In this document: positions 43,425-51,443 of the stretch, piece after piece
How the letters are laid out: the number at the start of each line of letters is the position of its first letter
Position numbering within the stretch: position 1 is the first letter of the stretch
Assembly (NCBI GenBank): GCA_036513315.1
Contig: DATBZF010000080.1
Coordinates: 1 to 64,000, forward strand
DNA length: 64,000 bases
Reading direction: 5' to 3'
Source: Roseiarcus sp036513315
GTDB lineage: Bacteria; Pseudomonadota; Alphaproteobacteria; Rhizobiales; Beijerinckiaceae
The notes under the pieces: generated by a model
Told to the model about the DNA's origin: nothing
Seen by the model: the letters and a program-made list of their open reading frames with translations, nothing else
Database searches by the model: none
Translations under genes and position numbers: made by a program

Positions 43425-44744
43425 ATGGGTGGGAATGGTTTCTCTTTCACGCGTCGTAGGTTTTTGGCGACCAGCGCGGCGACCGGCGCCGCCGTCGCGA
43501 CTTCGGGCGTTTTCACGCCGGCGGTGCGCGCCGCCGCCAAGCCGCTGAAGCTCGGCTTCGTCAGCCCGCAGACCGGGCCACTGGCGGCTTTCGCCGAAGC
43601 CGACAATTACAATCTCGGCCTGGTGCGCGAGACGTTGAAGGGCGGCTTGAAGAGCGGCTCGTCGACCTATGACGTCGAGATCATCGTCAAGGACAGCCAG
43701 TCCAATCCCAACCGGGCGGCTGAAGTCGCCAAGGACCTCATCGTCAAGGACGAGGTCAATCTGATGCTGGTCGCCTCGACTCCCGAGACCACCAATCCGG
43801 TCTCGACACAATGCGAGATCGAGGGCGTGCCCTGCATCTCCACCGCGGCGCCCTGGCAACCCTATTTCATCGGCCGCCAGGCCAATCCAGGCGACCCTAA
43901 AAGCTGGAAGCCGTTCGACAACACTTTCCACTTCTTCTGGGGGCTCGAGGACGTCATCGCCGCCTACACCAATATGTGGGGCCAGCTCTCCACCGATAAG
44001 TCGGTCGGCGGCCTGTTTCCCAATGATGGCGACGGCAACGCCTGGGGCGACAAGATGGTCGGTTTCCCGCCGGTGCTCGACAAGCTCGGCTACAAACTCA
44101 CCGATCCCGGCCGCTATCAGAACCTGACCGATGATTTCAGCGCGCAGATCGCGGCGTTCAAACAGGCGCAGGCCGAGATCATCACCGGCGTCGTCATTCC
44201 GCCCGATTTCACGACGTTCTGGAACCAGGCCAACCAGAAGGGGTTCCGCCCGAAAGTCGCCTCGATCGGCAAGGCGATCCTGTTCCCGGTCGCGCTCGAT
44301 GCTTTGGGCAAGGCCGGCAACAATCTTTCCTGCGAAGTCTGGTGGAGCCCGGCCTTCCCGTTCAAATCCTCGCTGAGCGGCGTCTCCTCCGCCGATCTCG
44401 CCAAGGGCTATATGAGCGCGACGGGCAAGCCCTGGACGCAGCCGATCGGCTTCGCTCATGCTCTGTTTGAGGTCGCTGCCGACGTGCTCAAGCGCAGCGC
44501 CGATCCTACCGATCCGAAGGCCAATGTCGCCGCCATCGCCGCCACCAATCTGGCGACGATCGTCGGCCCGGTGAAATTCGGCAGCGAGGCGCTGCCGCCT
44601 TTCGCGCGCAAGAATATTTCCAAGACGCCGATCGTCGGCGGCCAATGGCGCCTCGGCGCCGACGGCAAATACCAGCTCGTCATCGTCGAAAACCAGACCG
44701 CGCCGAATATTCCGACTGGCGGCAAGATGGAGGCGATAGGGTGA
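43425..44744 (+). CDS. Tat-exported ABC transporter substrate-binding protein
   Basis: I place the start at the ATG at 43425, six bases after a perfect AGGAGG (43413-43418); the frame opened at 43392 is less likely. The 439-residue protein has a twin-arginine signal (TRRRFLATSAA, cleavage near VRAAA) and a type I periplasmic-binding fold (LKLGFVSPQTGPLAAFAEAD; LMLVASTPETTNPVSTQCEI). It is longer than LivK at 422-1540 and only distantly related. Position inside the hydroxyquinol cluster suggests an aromatic ligand rather than an amino acid. Tat export implies it folds, perhaps around a ligand, before secretion. Confidence 0.92.
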   Translation: MGGNGFSFTRRRFLATSAATGAAVATSGVFTPAVRAAAKPLKLGFVSPQTGPLAAFAEADNYNLGLVRETLKGGLKSGSSTYDVEIIVKDSQSNPNRAAEVAKDLIVKDEVNLMLVASTPETTNPVSTQCEIEGVPCISTAAPWQPYFIGRQANPGDPKSWKPFDNTFHFFWGLEDVIAAYTNMWGQLSTDKSVGGLFPNDGDGNAWGDKMVGFPPVLDKLGYKLTDPGRYQNLTDDFSAQIAAFKQAQAEIITGVVIPPDFTTFWNQANQKGFRPKVASIGKAILFPVALDALGKAGNNLSCEVWWSPAFPFKSSLSGVSSADLAKGYMSATGKPWTQPIGFAHALFEVAADVLKRSADPTDPKANVAAIAATNLATIVGPVKFGSEALPPFARKNISKTPIVGGQWRLGADGKYQLVIVENQTAPNIPTGGKMEAIG

Positions 44745-44784
44745 GGGGAGCGAGGCGATGAACGCGGTCCATCGCTCGCGTCGC

Positions 44785-44940
44785 TCGACCGTCATGGCCG
44801 GGCTTGTCCCGGCCATCTCAAGGCGAATGCGAAGCATTCGTCTGCACGCGGCGCCGACGCAGAACGCTTTCAAGTCTCGTCGTCGCGGGACGGCGTGGAT
44901 GGCCGTGACAAGCACGGCCATGACGCGAGGCGTTGCAAGT
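44785..44940 (+). repeat. Family A dispersed intergenic element, copy 5
   Basis: Contains GTCATGGCCGGGCTTGTCCC, the GGCGAATGCGAAGCATTCGT palindromic module and CGGCGTGGATGGCCGTGACA. It lies inside the transporter operon, between the binding-protein gene and the first ATPase gene, and may lower read-through or stabilise the upstream message. Confidence 0.8.
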
Positions 44941-44971
44941 CAGCATGGCGTAACGCGTCCGCGGCCGCCCG

Positions 44972-45688
44972 ATGATCCTTGAACTGCACGACATCTCCAA
45001 ATCCTTCGGCGCGCTGAAGGCCGCCGACGCCATCTCGTTCGCGGTGCCGGAGGGCGAGGCGCTCGGCATTATCGGGCCCAATGGCGCCGGCAAATCGACT
45101 TTGTTCAGCCTCGTCTCGGGCGCGCTGACGCCCAGCGCCGGCCGCGTGCTGCTCGACGGGCGCGATGTCACGCGAACCAGCGCGCAACAGCGCTGCGTCG
45201 CCGGCATCGGCCGCTCGCATCAGATTCCGGCGCCGTTCGAAAAGCTCACCGTCTTCGAGAACCTTCTCGTCGCCGCTTGTTTTGGGCGCGGCAAACGCGA
45301 AGCGGAAGTGGTGGAATCCTGCGGCGGGATTCTCGAGGCGACCGGCTTGCTGGCGAAAGCCAATCGCCTCGCCGGCTCATTGTCGCTGCTCGATCGCAAG
45401 CGGCTCGAAATGGCGCGCGCGCTGGCCACGCAGCCGCGCCTGCTGTTGCTCGATGAAATAGCCGGCGGGCTCACCGAGGGCGAATGCCAGGAACTGGTCG
45501 CCGCCATCCGCAAGATTCACGCGGCCGGGACGACGATCATCTGGATCGAACATATCGTCCATGCGCTGCTGGCGGTGGTGTCGCGGCTGGTGGTTCTGAA
45601 TTTTGGCCGCATGATCGCGCAGGGCGATCCGCGCGAAGTGATGGATAGCGCTGAGGTGCGCGAGATCTATCTCGGTTCGCCGATCTGA
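44972..45688 (+). CDS. ABC transporter ATP-binding protein, LivG type
   Basis: A 238-residue ATPase. Walker A is GPNGAGKST (about 33-41), the Q-loop region is GIGRSHQIPAPFEKLTVFEN and Walker B is LLLLDEIAGGLTEGE with the H-loop IWIEHI. The signature motif is degenerate (AGSLSLLDRKRLEMARAL), as in other LivG-type ATPases. It pairs with the LivF-type ATPase encoded 9 bases downstream to power uptake of the ligand held by the Tat-exported binding protein. Confidence 0.92.
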   Translation: MILELHDISKSFGALKAADAISFAVPEGEALGIIGPNGAGKSTLFSLVSGALTPSAGRVLLDGRDVTRTSAQQRCVAGIGRSHQIPAPFEKLTVFENLLVAACFGRGKREAEVVESCGGILEATGLLAKANRLAGSLSLLDRKRLEMARALATQPRLLLLDEIAGGLTEGECQELVAAIRKIHAAGTTIIWIEHIVHALLAVVSRLVVLNFGRMIAQGDPREVMDSAEVREIYLGSPI

Positions 45689-45697
45689 GGGACCGGG

Positions 45698-46399
45698 ATG
45701 GCGTTGCTGGAAACCCGTGGCCTGACCGCCCGCTACGGCGACTTCAAGGCTCTGTTCGGCATCGACTTCGCCATCGAGGCGGGCGAGACGGTGGCGATCA
45801 TCGGCGCCAATGGCGCTGGCAAGTCGACGTTCCTGCGCGCAATCTGCGGGCTGCTCGCCGCGGCGCCCGAATCGATCCGTTTCGACGGCGCGGCGATCGG
45901 CGGCGCGGCGCCGGCCGAGATCGTGCGGCGCGGCATCGCGATGGCGCCGGAGGGGCGCAAGCTTTTCCCTTCGCTCAGCGTCGAGGAAAACCTGCGCGTC
46001 GGCGCCTGGTCGCAAAAGACGCCGGGATACTGGAATCTGTCGTCAGTCTACGAACTGTTTCCGATGCTGAAGGAGCGGCGCTCTACTCCCGCCACCGCTT
46101 TGTCGGGCGGCCAGCAGCAGATGGTGACGATCGGCCGCGCCTTGATGTCGAACCCGCGCCTGCTGCTTTGCGACGAAATATCGCTCGGCCTCGCGCCGAT
46201 CGTCATCCGCGACATTTACGCGGCTCTGCCACGCATCAGGCAGGGCGGCGTCAGCCTCGTCATTGTCGAACAGGATATCGCCCAGGCGATGGCGGTCGCC
46301 GACCGCGTCTATTGTTTTCAGGAGGGGCGCGTGACCTTGTCGGGTGCGCCGGCCGCGCTGTCGCGCGACGCCATACACGAAGCCTATTTCGGCCATTAA
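45698..46399 (+). CDS. ABC transporter ATP-binding protein, LivF type
   Basis: A 233-residue ATPase with Walker A GANGAGKST (about 37-45), signature ALSGGQQQMVTIGRAL, Walker B LLLCDEISLGLAP and H-loop VIVEQDI. The DEIS in place of the more common DEPS is shared with its LivG partner's DEIA, suggesting the two belong to one divergent subgroup. It acts with the permeases encoded downstream. Confidence 0.92.
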   Translation: MALLETRGLTARYGDFKALFGIDFAIEAGETVAIIGANGAGKSTFLRAICGLLAAAPESIRFDGAAIGGAAPAEIVRRGIAMAPEGRKLFPSLSVEENLRVGAWSQKTPGYWNLSSVYELFPMLKERRSTPATALSGGQQQMVTIGRALMSNPRLLLCDEISLGLAPIVIRDIYAALPRIRQGGVSLVIVEQDIAQAMAVADRVYCFQEGRVTLSGAPAALSRDAIHEAYFGH

Positions 46400-46408
46400 G
46401 GGGGAGCG

Positions 46409-47278
46409 ATGACGGCGGTTCTCGACACCATCCTCCAGGGCGTTCTGCTCGGCGGGCTCTATGCGTTGTTCGCGGCGGGACTCGCACTGATCTTCGGCGT
46501 GATGCGGCTCGTCAATCTCGCCCATGGCGATCTCATCGTGCTCGCCGCCTATCTGATCCTGCTGATCGCCAATACGCTGCATCTTGGCGTGATCCTCAGC
46601 TTCATCATCGCGCTGCCGCTGATGTTCGCAGCTGGTTACGTCCTGCAGACGGGACTGCTGAACCGGGTGATCGGCAACGACATATTGGCGCCGCTGCTGA
46701 CCACTTTCGGCCTGTCGATCATCCTGCAGAATGCGATGCTGACCGGCTTTTCCGCCGACAGCCGCCGCCTGACCAGCGACGGCATCGAGACGGCGTCGCT
46801 GCCTTTGTTCAACGGCCTGGCGATCGGGGTGATGCCGCTGCTGACCTTCCTCGCCGCCGTCGCCGTCATCATCGCGCTCAACCAGCTCTTTTATCGCACC
46901 GCGCTTGGCTACGCCTTTCGCGCGGTCTCCGACGATCCCGTCACGGCGCGGCTGATGGGGATCGACGACAAGCAATTGTTCGGAATCGCGATGGGCGTGG
47001 CGCTGGCGGTCTGCGCGGTCGCCGCGCTGTTCCTGGGACTGCGCGCCAATTTCGATCCGACGATCGGGCCGGGCCGGCTGATCTTCGCCTTTGAGGCCGT
47101 GATCATCGGCGGGCTCGGCAGCCTGTGGGGTACGCTGGCGGGCGGCGTCATCCTCGGCGTCGCGCAGACGATCGGCGCCTCGATCAATCCGGAATGGCAA
47201 TTGCTCGCCGGCCATCTCGCCTTTCTCGTCGTTCTGGCGGTGGCGCCGCGCGGACTGTTTCCGCGCGCGGTGGATTGA
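46409..47278 (+). CDS. ABC transporter permease, LivH type
   Basis: A 289-residue inner-membrane permease with about eight helices. The LivH N-terminus GLYALFAAGLALIFGVMRLV then NLAHGD is clear, as is the cytoplasmic coupling segment RAVSDDPVTARLMGID and GGLGSLWGTLAGGVILGVAQ near the end. Start at the ATG at 46409 behind GGGGGAG. It is 9 bases after the LivF-type gene and forms the channel with the LivM-type permease. Confidence 0.93.
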   Translation: MTAVLDTILQGVLLGGLYALFAAGLALIFGVMRLVNLAHGDLIVLAAYLILLIANTLHLGVILSFIIALPLMFAAGYVLQTGLLNRVIGNDILAPLLTTFGLSIILQNAMLTGFSADSRRLTSDGIETASLPLFNGLAIGVMPLLTFLAAVAVIIALNQLFYRTALGYAFRAVSDDPVTARLMGIDDKQLFGIAMGVALAVCAVAALFLGLRANFDPTIGPGRLIFAFEAVIIGGLGSLWGTLAGGVILGVAQTIGASINPEWQLLAGHLAFLVVLAVAPRGLFPRAVD

Positions 47279-47288
47279 GGCGATAGCG

Positions 47289-48413
47289 ATGATGAACTCC
47301 GCCGCGCCTCGTTTCGTCATCGCCACGCGAACGCCGGTCTCGACGGTCGCCGCGTTTGGCTCGGCGGCGCTGATCCTGTTCCTGGCGGCGTTGCCGTTCC
47401 TGGCCGGGCGCAACGTCATGCAGAACATGTTCTTCATCCTGACCATGCTCGCGCTCGCACAATTCTGGAACCTGCTCGCCGGCTATTCCGGGCTGATCTC
47501 GGTTGGACAGCAGGCGTTCGTCGGGCTTGGCGCCTACCTCTTGTTCGCGTGGACGATCCTCGCCGGCGTCGATCCGGTGCTGGCGATCGTGCTTTCCGGC
47601 GCCGTCGCCGCACTGATCGCGCTGCCGACTTCGTTCCTGGTGTTCCGGCTGAAGGGCGCCTATTTCGCCGTCGGCACCTGGGTGGTCGCCGAAGTGTTCC
47701 GCCTCCTGCTCGCGCAGGTGAAGATCCTGGGCGGCGGCACCGGCACGGCGCTGCCGAGGGAGGTCACCAATGACGCCGTCTTGGTCTCATGGATCACGCA
47801 TCTGACTGGCGCGCGCGCGGCGGTGGCGCGCGACATGGCCGATTATTGGCTCGCGCTGATCCTGGCCATAGCAGCGATCGGGCTGGTCTATGGATTGCTG
47901 CGCTCGCGGCGCGGCCTCGCGCTGGCGGCGATCCGCGACCATGAAGCGGCCTCGGGCTCGGTCGGCGTCGACGCGACGCGGACGAAGCGCCTCGTCTATG
48001 TCGTGAGCGCTTTCGGCGCCGGCATGACGGGGGCGCTGATCTATCTTTCCAAGGCGCGCATTTCGCCGGACGCCGCCTTCTCGCTGATCGATTGGACCGC
48101 CTTCGTCTTTTTCATCGTCATCATCGGCGGCATAGCGACCATCGAAGGGCCGATCATCGGCGTCCTGGTGTTCTGGCTGATCCAGAACGAATTGTCGTCG
48201 TTCGGCAGCGTCTATCTGATGCTGCTCGGCGCCCTGGCGATCGTGATCATGCTATTCTTCCCCAAAGGCATCTGGGGAACGCTCGCTGAGCGCTTCGATC
48301 TGCACCTGTTTCCGATCCGTCGCCGGCTGGAGATCGTCGACCGCGCGGGAAGTCCTGACGATATCGACTTGCGGCCAGCCCCGGCCGCTCATGTTCACGG
48401 AGGAAAGCCATGA
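47289..48413 (+). CDS. ABC transporter permease, LivM type
   Basis: A 374-residue permease. After an N-terminal tail and first helix (about 20-38), it shows the LivM features FWNLLAGYSGLISVGQQAFV, LKGAYFAVGTWVVAEVFRLL and AIRDHEAASGSVGVDATRTK. A soluble C-terminal tail of about 40 residues follows the last helix. Its stop overlaps the dioxygenase start by four bases (48410-48413), tightly coupling uptake to ring cleavage. Confidence 0.93.
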   Translation: MMNSAAPRFVIATRTPVSTVAAFGSAALILFLAALPFLAGRNVMQNMFFILTMLALAQFWNLLAGYSGLISVGQQAFVGLGAYLLFAWTILAGVDPVLAIVLSGAVAALIALPTSFLVFRLKGAYFAVGTWVVAEVFRLLLAQVKILGGGTGTALPREVTNDAVLVSWITHLTGARAAVARDMADYWLALILAIAAIGLVYGLLRSRRGLALAAIRDHEAASGSVGVDATRTKRLVYVVSAFGAGMTGALIYLSKARISPDAAFSLIDWTAFVFFIVIIGGIATIEGPIIGVLVFWLIQNELSSFGSVYLMLLGALAIVIMLFFPKGIWGTLAERFDLHLFPIRRRLEIVDRAGSPDDIDLRPAPAAHVHGGKP

Positions 48414-49357
48414 CCGATCAAACGGCGCCCAATCGCAAGGCGCACAAATATCCTTATTTTGCCGAGGAGAAATCCGCAGATGTCGTCAATGCGCGCATGT
48501 CGCCCGACGCTGACGCGCGCCTCGCTCAGGTGATGGCGGCGATCGTCAGGCACATGCATGCGGCGGTCAAGGAGATCGAGCCGACCCATGACGAATGGCT
48601 GGCGGCGATCAAATTCCTCACCGACACCGGCCATAAATGCACGGACTGGCGGCAGGAATTCATTCTGCTGTCGGACACGCTCGGCGTCTCGATGCTGGTC
48701 GACGCCATCAACAATCGCAAGCCGAACGGCGCCACCGAGAACACCATCCTCGGGCCTTTCTACATTCCCGACGCGCCGCACTATCCGGCCGGCGGCAATA
48801 TCTCGCTCGACCACAAAGGCGAGCCGCTGGTGGTGCGCGGCAAGGTCGCCGACGCGCAGGGCAGGCCGATCGCCGGCGCCAAAATCGACGTCTGGCAGGC
48901 CAATGACGACGGCTTCTACGACGTGCAGCAGAAAGGCGTGCAGCCGGACATGAACCTGCGCGGCCTTTTCACTGCCGATGCCGAGGGCGCCTATTGGTTC
49001 CGTTCCGCCAAGCCGCGCTATTATCCGATCCCCGATGACGGGCCGGTCGGCAAATTGCTGGCGAAACTCGGCCGCCATCCCAATCGCGCCGCCCATCTCC
49101 ATATGATCGTCACCGCGCCGGGCTTCGAGCCGGTCGTCACCCATATTTTCACGCCGGATTGTCCCTATCTCGACGAGGATGCGGTGTTCGGCGTCAAGGA
49201 AAGCCTGATTGCCGATTTCAGACATGTGGACGACCCGGCGCGGGCCAAGGAATTGGGCGTCGCCAATCCGTTCTGGTCAGTGAATTGGGATTTCGTGCTG
49301 GCGCCGGCGGCGCCAGGCGCGGCGGAGCGGAAGATGTTTCATGTGTCGGGGGCGTAG
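48410..49357 (+). CDS. Intradiol ring-cleavage dioxygenase, likely hydroxyquinol 1,2-dioxygenase
   Basis: A 315-residue non-heme Fe(III) dioxygenase. The N-terminal helical dimerisation domain (about 30-105) is followed by the catalytic beta domain with GPFYIPDAPHYP (first Tyr ligand), KPRYYPIPDDGPVG (second Tyr) and RAAHLHMIV (the two His ligands). It opens 1,2-diol aromatics between the hydroxyls. Maleylacetate reductase in the same cluster points to hydroxyquinol (1,2,4-benzenetriol) as substrate, giving maleylacetate; catechol or chlorocatechol remain possible. It overlaps the LivM-type gene by four bases. Confidence 0.92.
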   Translation: MTDQTAPNRKAHKYPYFAEEKSADVVNARMSPDADARLAQVMAAIVRHMHAAVKEIEPTHDEWLAAIKFLTDTGHKCTDWRQEFILLSDTLGVSMLVDAINNRKPNGATENTILGPFYIPDAPHYPAGGNISLDHKGEPLVVRGKVADAQGRPIAGAKIDVWQANDDGFYDVQQKGVQPDMNLRGLFTADAEGAYWFRSAKPRYYPIPDDGPVGKLLAKLGRHPNRAAHLHMIVTAPGFEPVVTHIFTPDCPYLDEDAVFGVKESLIADFRHVDDPARAKELGVANPFWSVNWDFVLAPAAPGAAERKMFHVSGA

Positions 49358-49388
49358 ACTTCTCACGATCGGCGCTCCACTCGCGCCA

Positions 49389-49479
49389 CCGTCATTGCGA
49401 GCGGCAGCGAAGCAATCCAGACGAAGGCTGACATGGCTCAGTCTGGATTGCTTCGTCGCTTCGCTCCCTCGCAATGACG
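49389..49479. repeat. Family C palindrome, left arm shortened
   Basis: The right arm (49442-49479) matches the perfect palindrome at 20699-20736 base for base. The left arm (49389-49422) carries an internal deletion. It separates the dioxygenase gene from aconitase X. Confidence 0.9.
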
Positions 49480-49501
49480 CGTGATTGCGGCGGGAGCGAT
49501 C

Positions 49502-50746
49502 ATGCGTCTCACCGCATTCGAGAAAGACATGGCGGCCGGCGGGCAGGGGGCGGCGGCCGCTTTCGCCATGGACATTCTGCTGCGGTTCGGCGAGGCGATC
49601 GGCGCGCCCGCGCTTCTTGAAATTGCCCAGGCCCATGTCGACGGCTGCCTCTATCATGGCGAGGTCAGTCTCGATTTTGTCGAGCGGCTGGTGGCGGAAG
49701 GCGGACGGGTGCGCGCGCCGACGACGCTCAATGTCGGCTCGATGGACCTTCTTCATCCTGAACTGATCGGCGGCGCCGCGGCGCTGCGTTCGGCGGGCCG
49801 CAGGCTGATGGAGGCGCATCTTGCGCTCGGCTGCGAGCGGAGCTTCACCTGCGCGCCCTATCAGACGCGTTTCCGGCCGCGCTTCGGCGAACAGATCGCC
49901 TGGGGCGAATCGAACGCGATCGTCTTCGCCAATTCAGCGATCGGCGCGCGCACCAATCGCTACGGCGATTTCATTGATCTTTGCTGCGCGATGACCGGCC
50001 GTGCGCCAGCCTTCGGCCTGCATCTCGACGCGAATCGCAAAGGCGAAATCCTGTTCCGTGTGCATGACGCGGCGGAGGCGACGGATACGCTCTATGTCGC
50101 AATCGGCGCGATCGTCGGCGCGCGTTCGCAGGGGCGTATTCCCGTCATTGAAGGATTGCCGCCGCCGCGATCGGAAGATCAGCTCAAGGCGCTTGGCGCG
50201 GTGGCGGCCTCGACAGGCTCCGTCGCGCTTTTCCATGCGATCGGGATCACGCCGGAGGCTCCTACCTACCGCGACGCGTTTGGCGGCGGCGAGCCGCGGC
50301 AAATCATCGAACTGTCTTCGGCGGACCTGCGTGACGCGTTGGCGAAACTGTCGACCGCGCCGGAAGGCGCGCCGCTCGTTGCAGTCAGCCTCGGAACGCC
50401 GCATTTTTCAGTCGGTGAATTTCAGACCCTGGCGCCGCTGCTCTCGGGGTTCCGCGCGGCGCCGGGCGTCGAGGTCTACGTCAATACCGGCCGCGAGACT
50501 TATGCAGCGATCGCCGGGAACGGCCTTCTCGCGGGTCTCGAAGCGGCGGGTGTGATCGTCGTCACCGACACCTGCACTTATGTGACGTCGATCCTGCGCA
50601 AGCTCGACGGCGTCGTCATGACCAATTCCGGCAAATGGGCGCATTACGCACCTGGCAATCTCGGCGTCGAAGTCGCGTTCGGCTCGCTCGAAGATTGCAT
50701 CGCCTCGGCGGCGGCGGGGCGCGTCGTGCGGAGCGCCCTTCTATGA
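49502..50746 (+). CDS. acnX: Aconitase X large (catalytic) subunit
   Basis: A 414-residue protein of the aconitase X catalytic family (formerly DUF521). The start is the ATG at 49502 (MRLTAFEKDMAAGGQGAAAA) behind GGGAG. Recognised features are VSLDFVERLVAEGGRV, TCAPYQTRFRPRFGEQIAWG then ESNAIVFANSAIGARTNRYG, TDTCTYV and the end MTNSGKWAHYAPGNLGVE. Known members are cis-3-hydroxy-L-proline dehydratase in bacteria and mevalonate 5-phosphate dehydratase in archaea. No proline-pathway reductase is nearby, so the substrate is open. It forms a heterodimer with the small subunit encoded next. Confidence 0.88.
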   Translation: MRLTAFEKDMAAGGQGAAAAFAMDILLRFGEAIGAPALLEIAQAHVDGCLYHGEVSLDFVERLVAEGGRVRAPTTLNVGSMDLLHPELIGGAAALRSAGRRLMEAHLALGCERSFTCAPYQTRFRPRFGEQIAWGESNAIVFANSAIGARTNRYGDFIDLCCAMTGRAPAFGLHLDANRKGEILFRVHDAAEATDTLYVAIGAIVGARSQGRIPVIEGLPPPRSEDQLKALGAVAASTGSVALFHAIGITPEAPTYRDAFGGGEPRQIIELSSADLRDALAKLSTAPEGAPLVAVSLGTPHFSVGEFQTLAPLLSGFRAAPGVEVYVNTGRETYAAIAGNGLLAGLEAAGVIVVTDTCTYVTSILRKLDGVVMTNSGKWAHYAPGNLGVEVAFGSLEDCIASAAAGRVVRSALL

Positions 50747-51168
50747 ATCTGGCCGCGCGTTGTCTCGTCGAAGGCGAAGCGGAAGGCGCTGTCGCGCTAC
50801 TGTCGATTCCGCTCAGTTTCTGGGGCGGCTTTGATCCGGCGAGCGGCCGGGTGATCGATCGCTCGCATCCGGTCTTTGGCGCCGAGATCGCCGGCCGCGT
50901 GCTTGCGATGCCATCAGGGCGCGGCTCGAGCTCGGCGAGCTCGGTGCTCGCCGAGGCGATCCGCCGCGGCACGGCGCCCGCCGCGATCATTCTGACGATC
51001 GCTGATCCGATCATCACGGTCGGCGCCATCGTCGCGCGCAAGCTCTATGGCAAGGCGTGTCCGGTCGTGGTCTGTGACGCGGCGGATTTTGAACGGCTGT
51101 CGGAAGGGATGCGCGTTCGCGTCATCGCGCGTGAGGGTTTGTGCGCGATCGTCGCGACTGGCGTGTGA
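50743..51168 (+). CDS. Aconitase X small (swivel) subunit
   Basis: A 141-residue protein of the aconitase X swivel domain family (formerly DUF126). The start is the ATG at 50743, overlapping the large-subunit stop as ATGA. Motifs are VEGEAEGAVALLSIPLSFWG, SHPVFGAEIAGRVLAMPSGR and GRGSSSASSVLAEAIRRGTA, with the glycine/serine loop that closes over the substrate. In many bacteria the two domains are fused; here they are separate, as in archaea. It should be strictly co-expressed with the large subunit. Confidence 0.9.
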   Translation: MNLAARCLVEGEAEGAVALLSIPLSFWGGFDPASGRVIDRSHPVFGAEIAGRVLAMPSGRGSSSASSVLAEAIRRGTAPAAIILTIADPIITVGAIVARKLYGKACPVVVCDAADFERLSEGMRVRVIAREGLCAIVATGV

Positions 51169-51212
51169 CCTGTGGATCAGACGCTTCATCCGCTCCCGGC
51201 TGAAATCAGATT

Positions 51213-51364
51213 CCTCCATTGATTTCTTGGGCGGAGCGGGGCGCGGAAGGAGATTGAAGTCAAGGGTGCGCGAAGCGCATCGCCTTCGGCGACGACCGCT
51301 TTTGCGGCCGCCCTTGAGTTCAATCTCCTTCCGCGCAGAATGGCCGCCAAGAGATCAATGAAGG
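51213..51364. repeat. Inverted-repeat element, 56-base imperfect arms
   Basis: The arms at 51213-51268 and 51309-51364 are imperfect reverse complements. The longest matched core is GCGCGGAAGGAGATTGAA; CATTGAT and TCTTGG segments also pair. A 40-base spacer lies between them. The element fills the gap between the convergent aconitase X and SDR genes and resembles a MITE. It may also serve as a two-way terminator. I see no second copy in the window. Confidence 0.75.
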
Positions 51365-51443
51365 TTTGTCGCCGAATGCGGCGGAGCGTTCCGCGCAAAT
51401 TCAAATGCAGGATGCTGCCAGCCGTCGCGCAGACCGACGCGCT

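Noticed and set aside
42114..44921. 935-codon open frame on the minus strand
   Set aside because: It is antisense to maleylacetate reductase and the binding-protein gene, both with clear family motifs. Long antisense frames are expected at this GC content.
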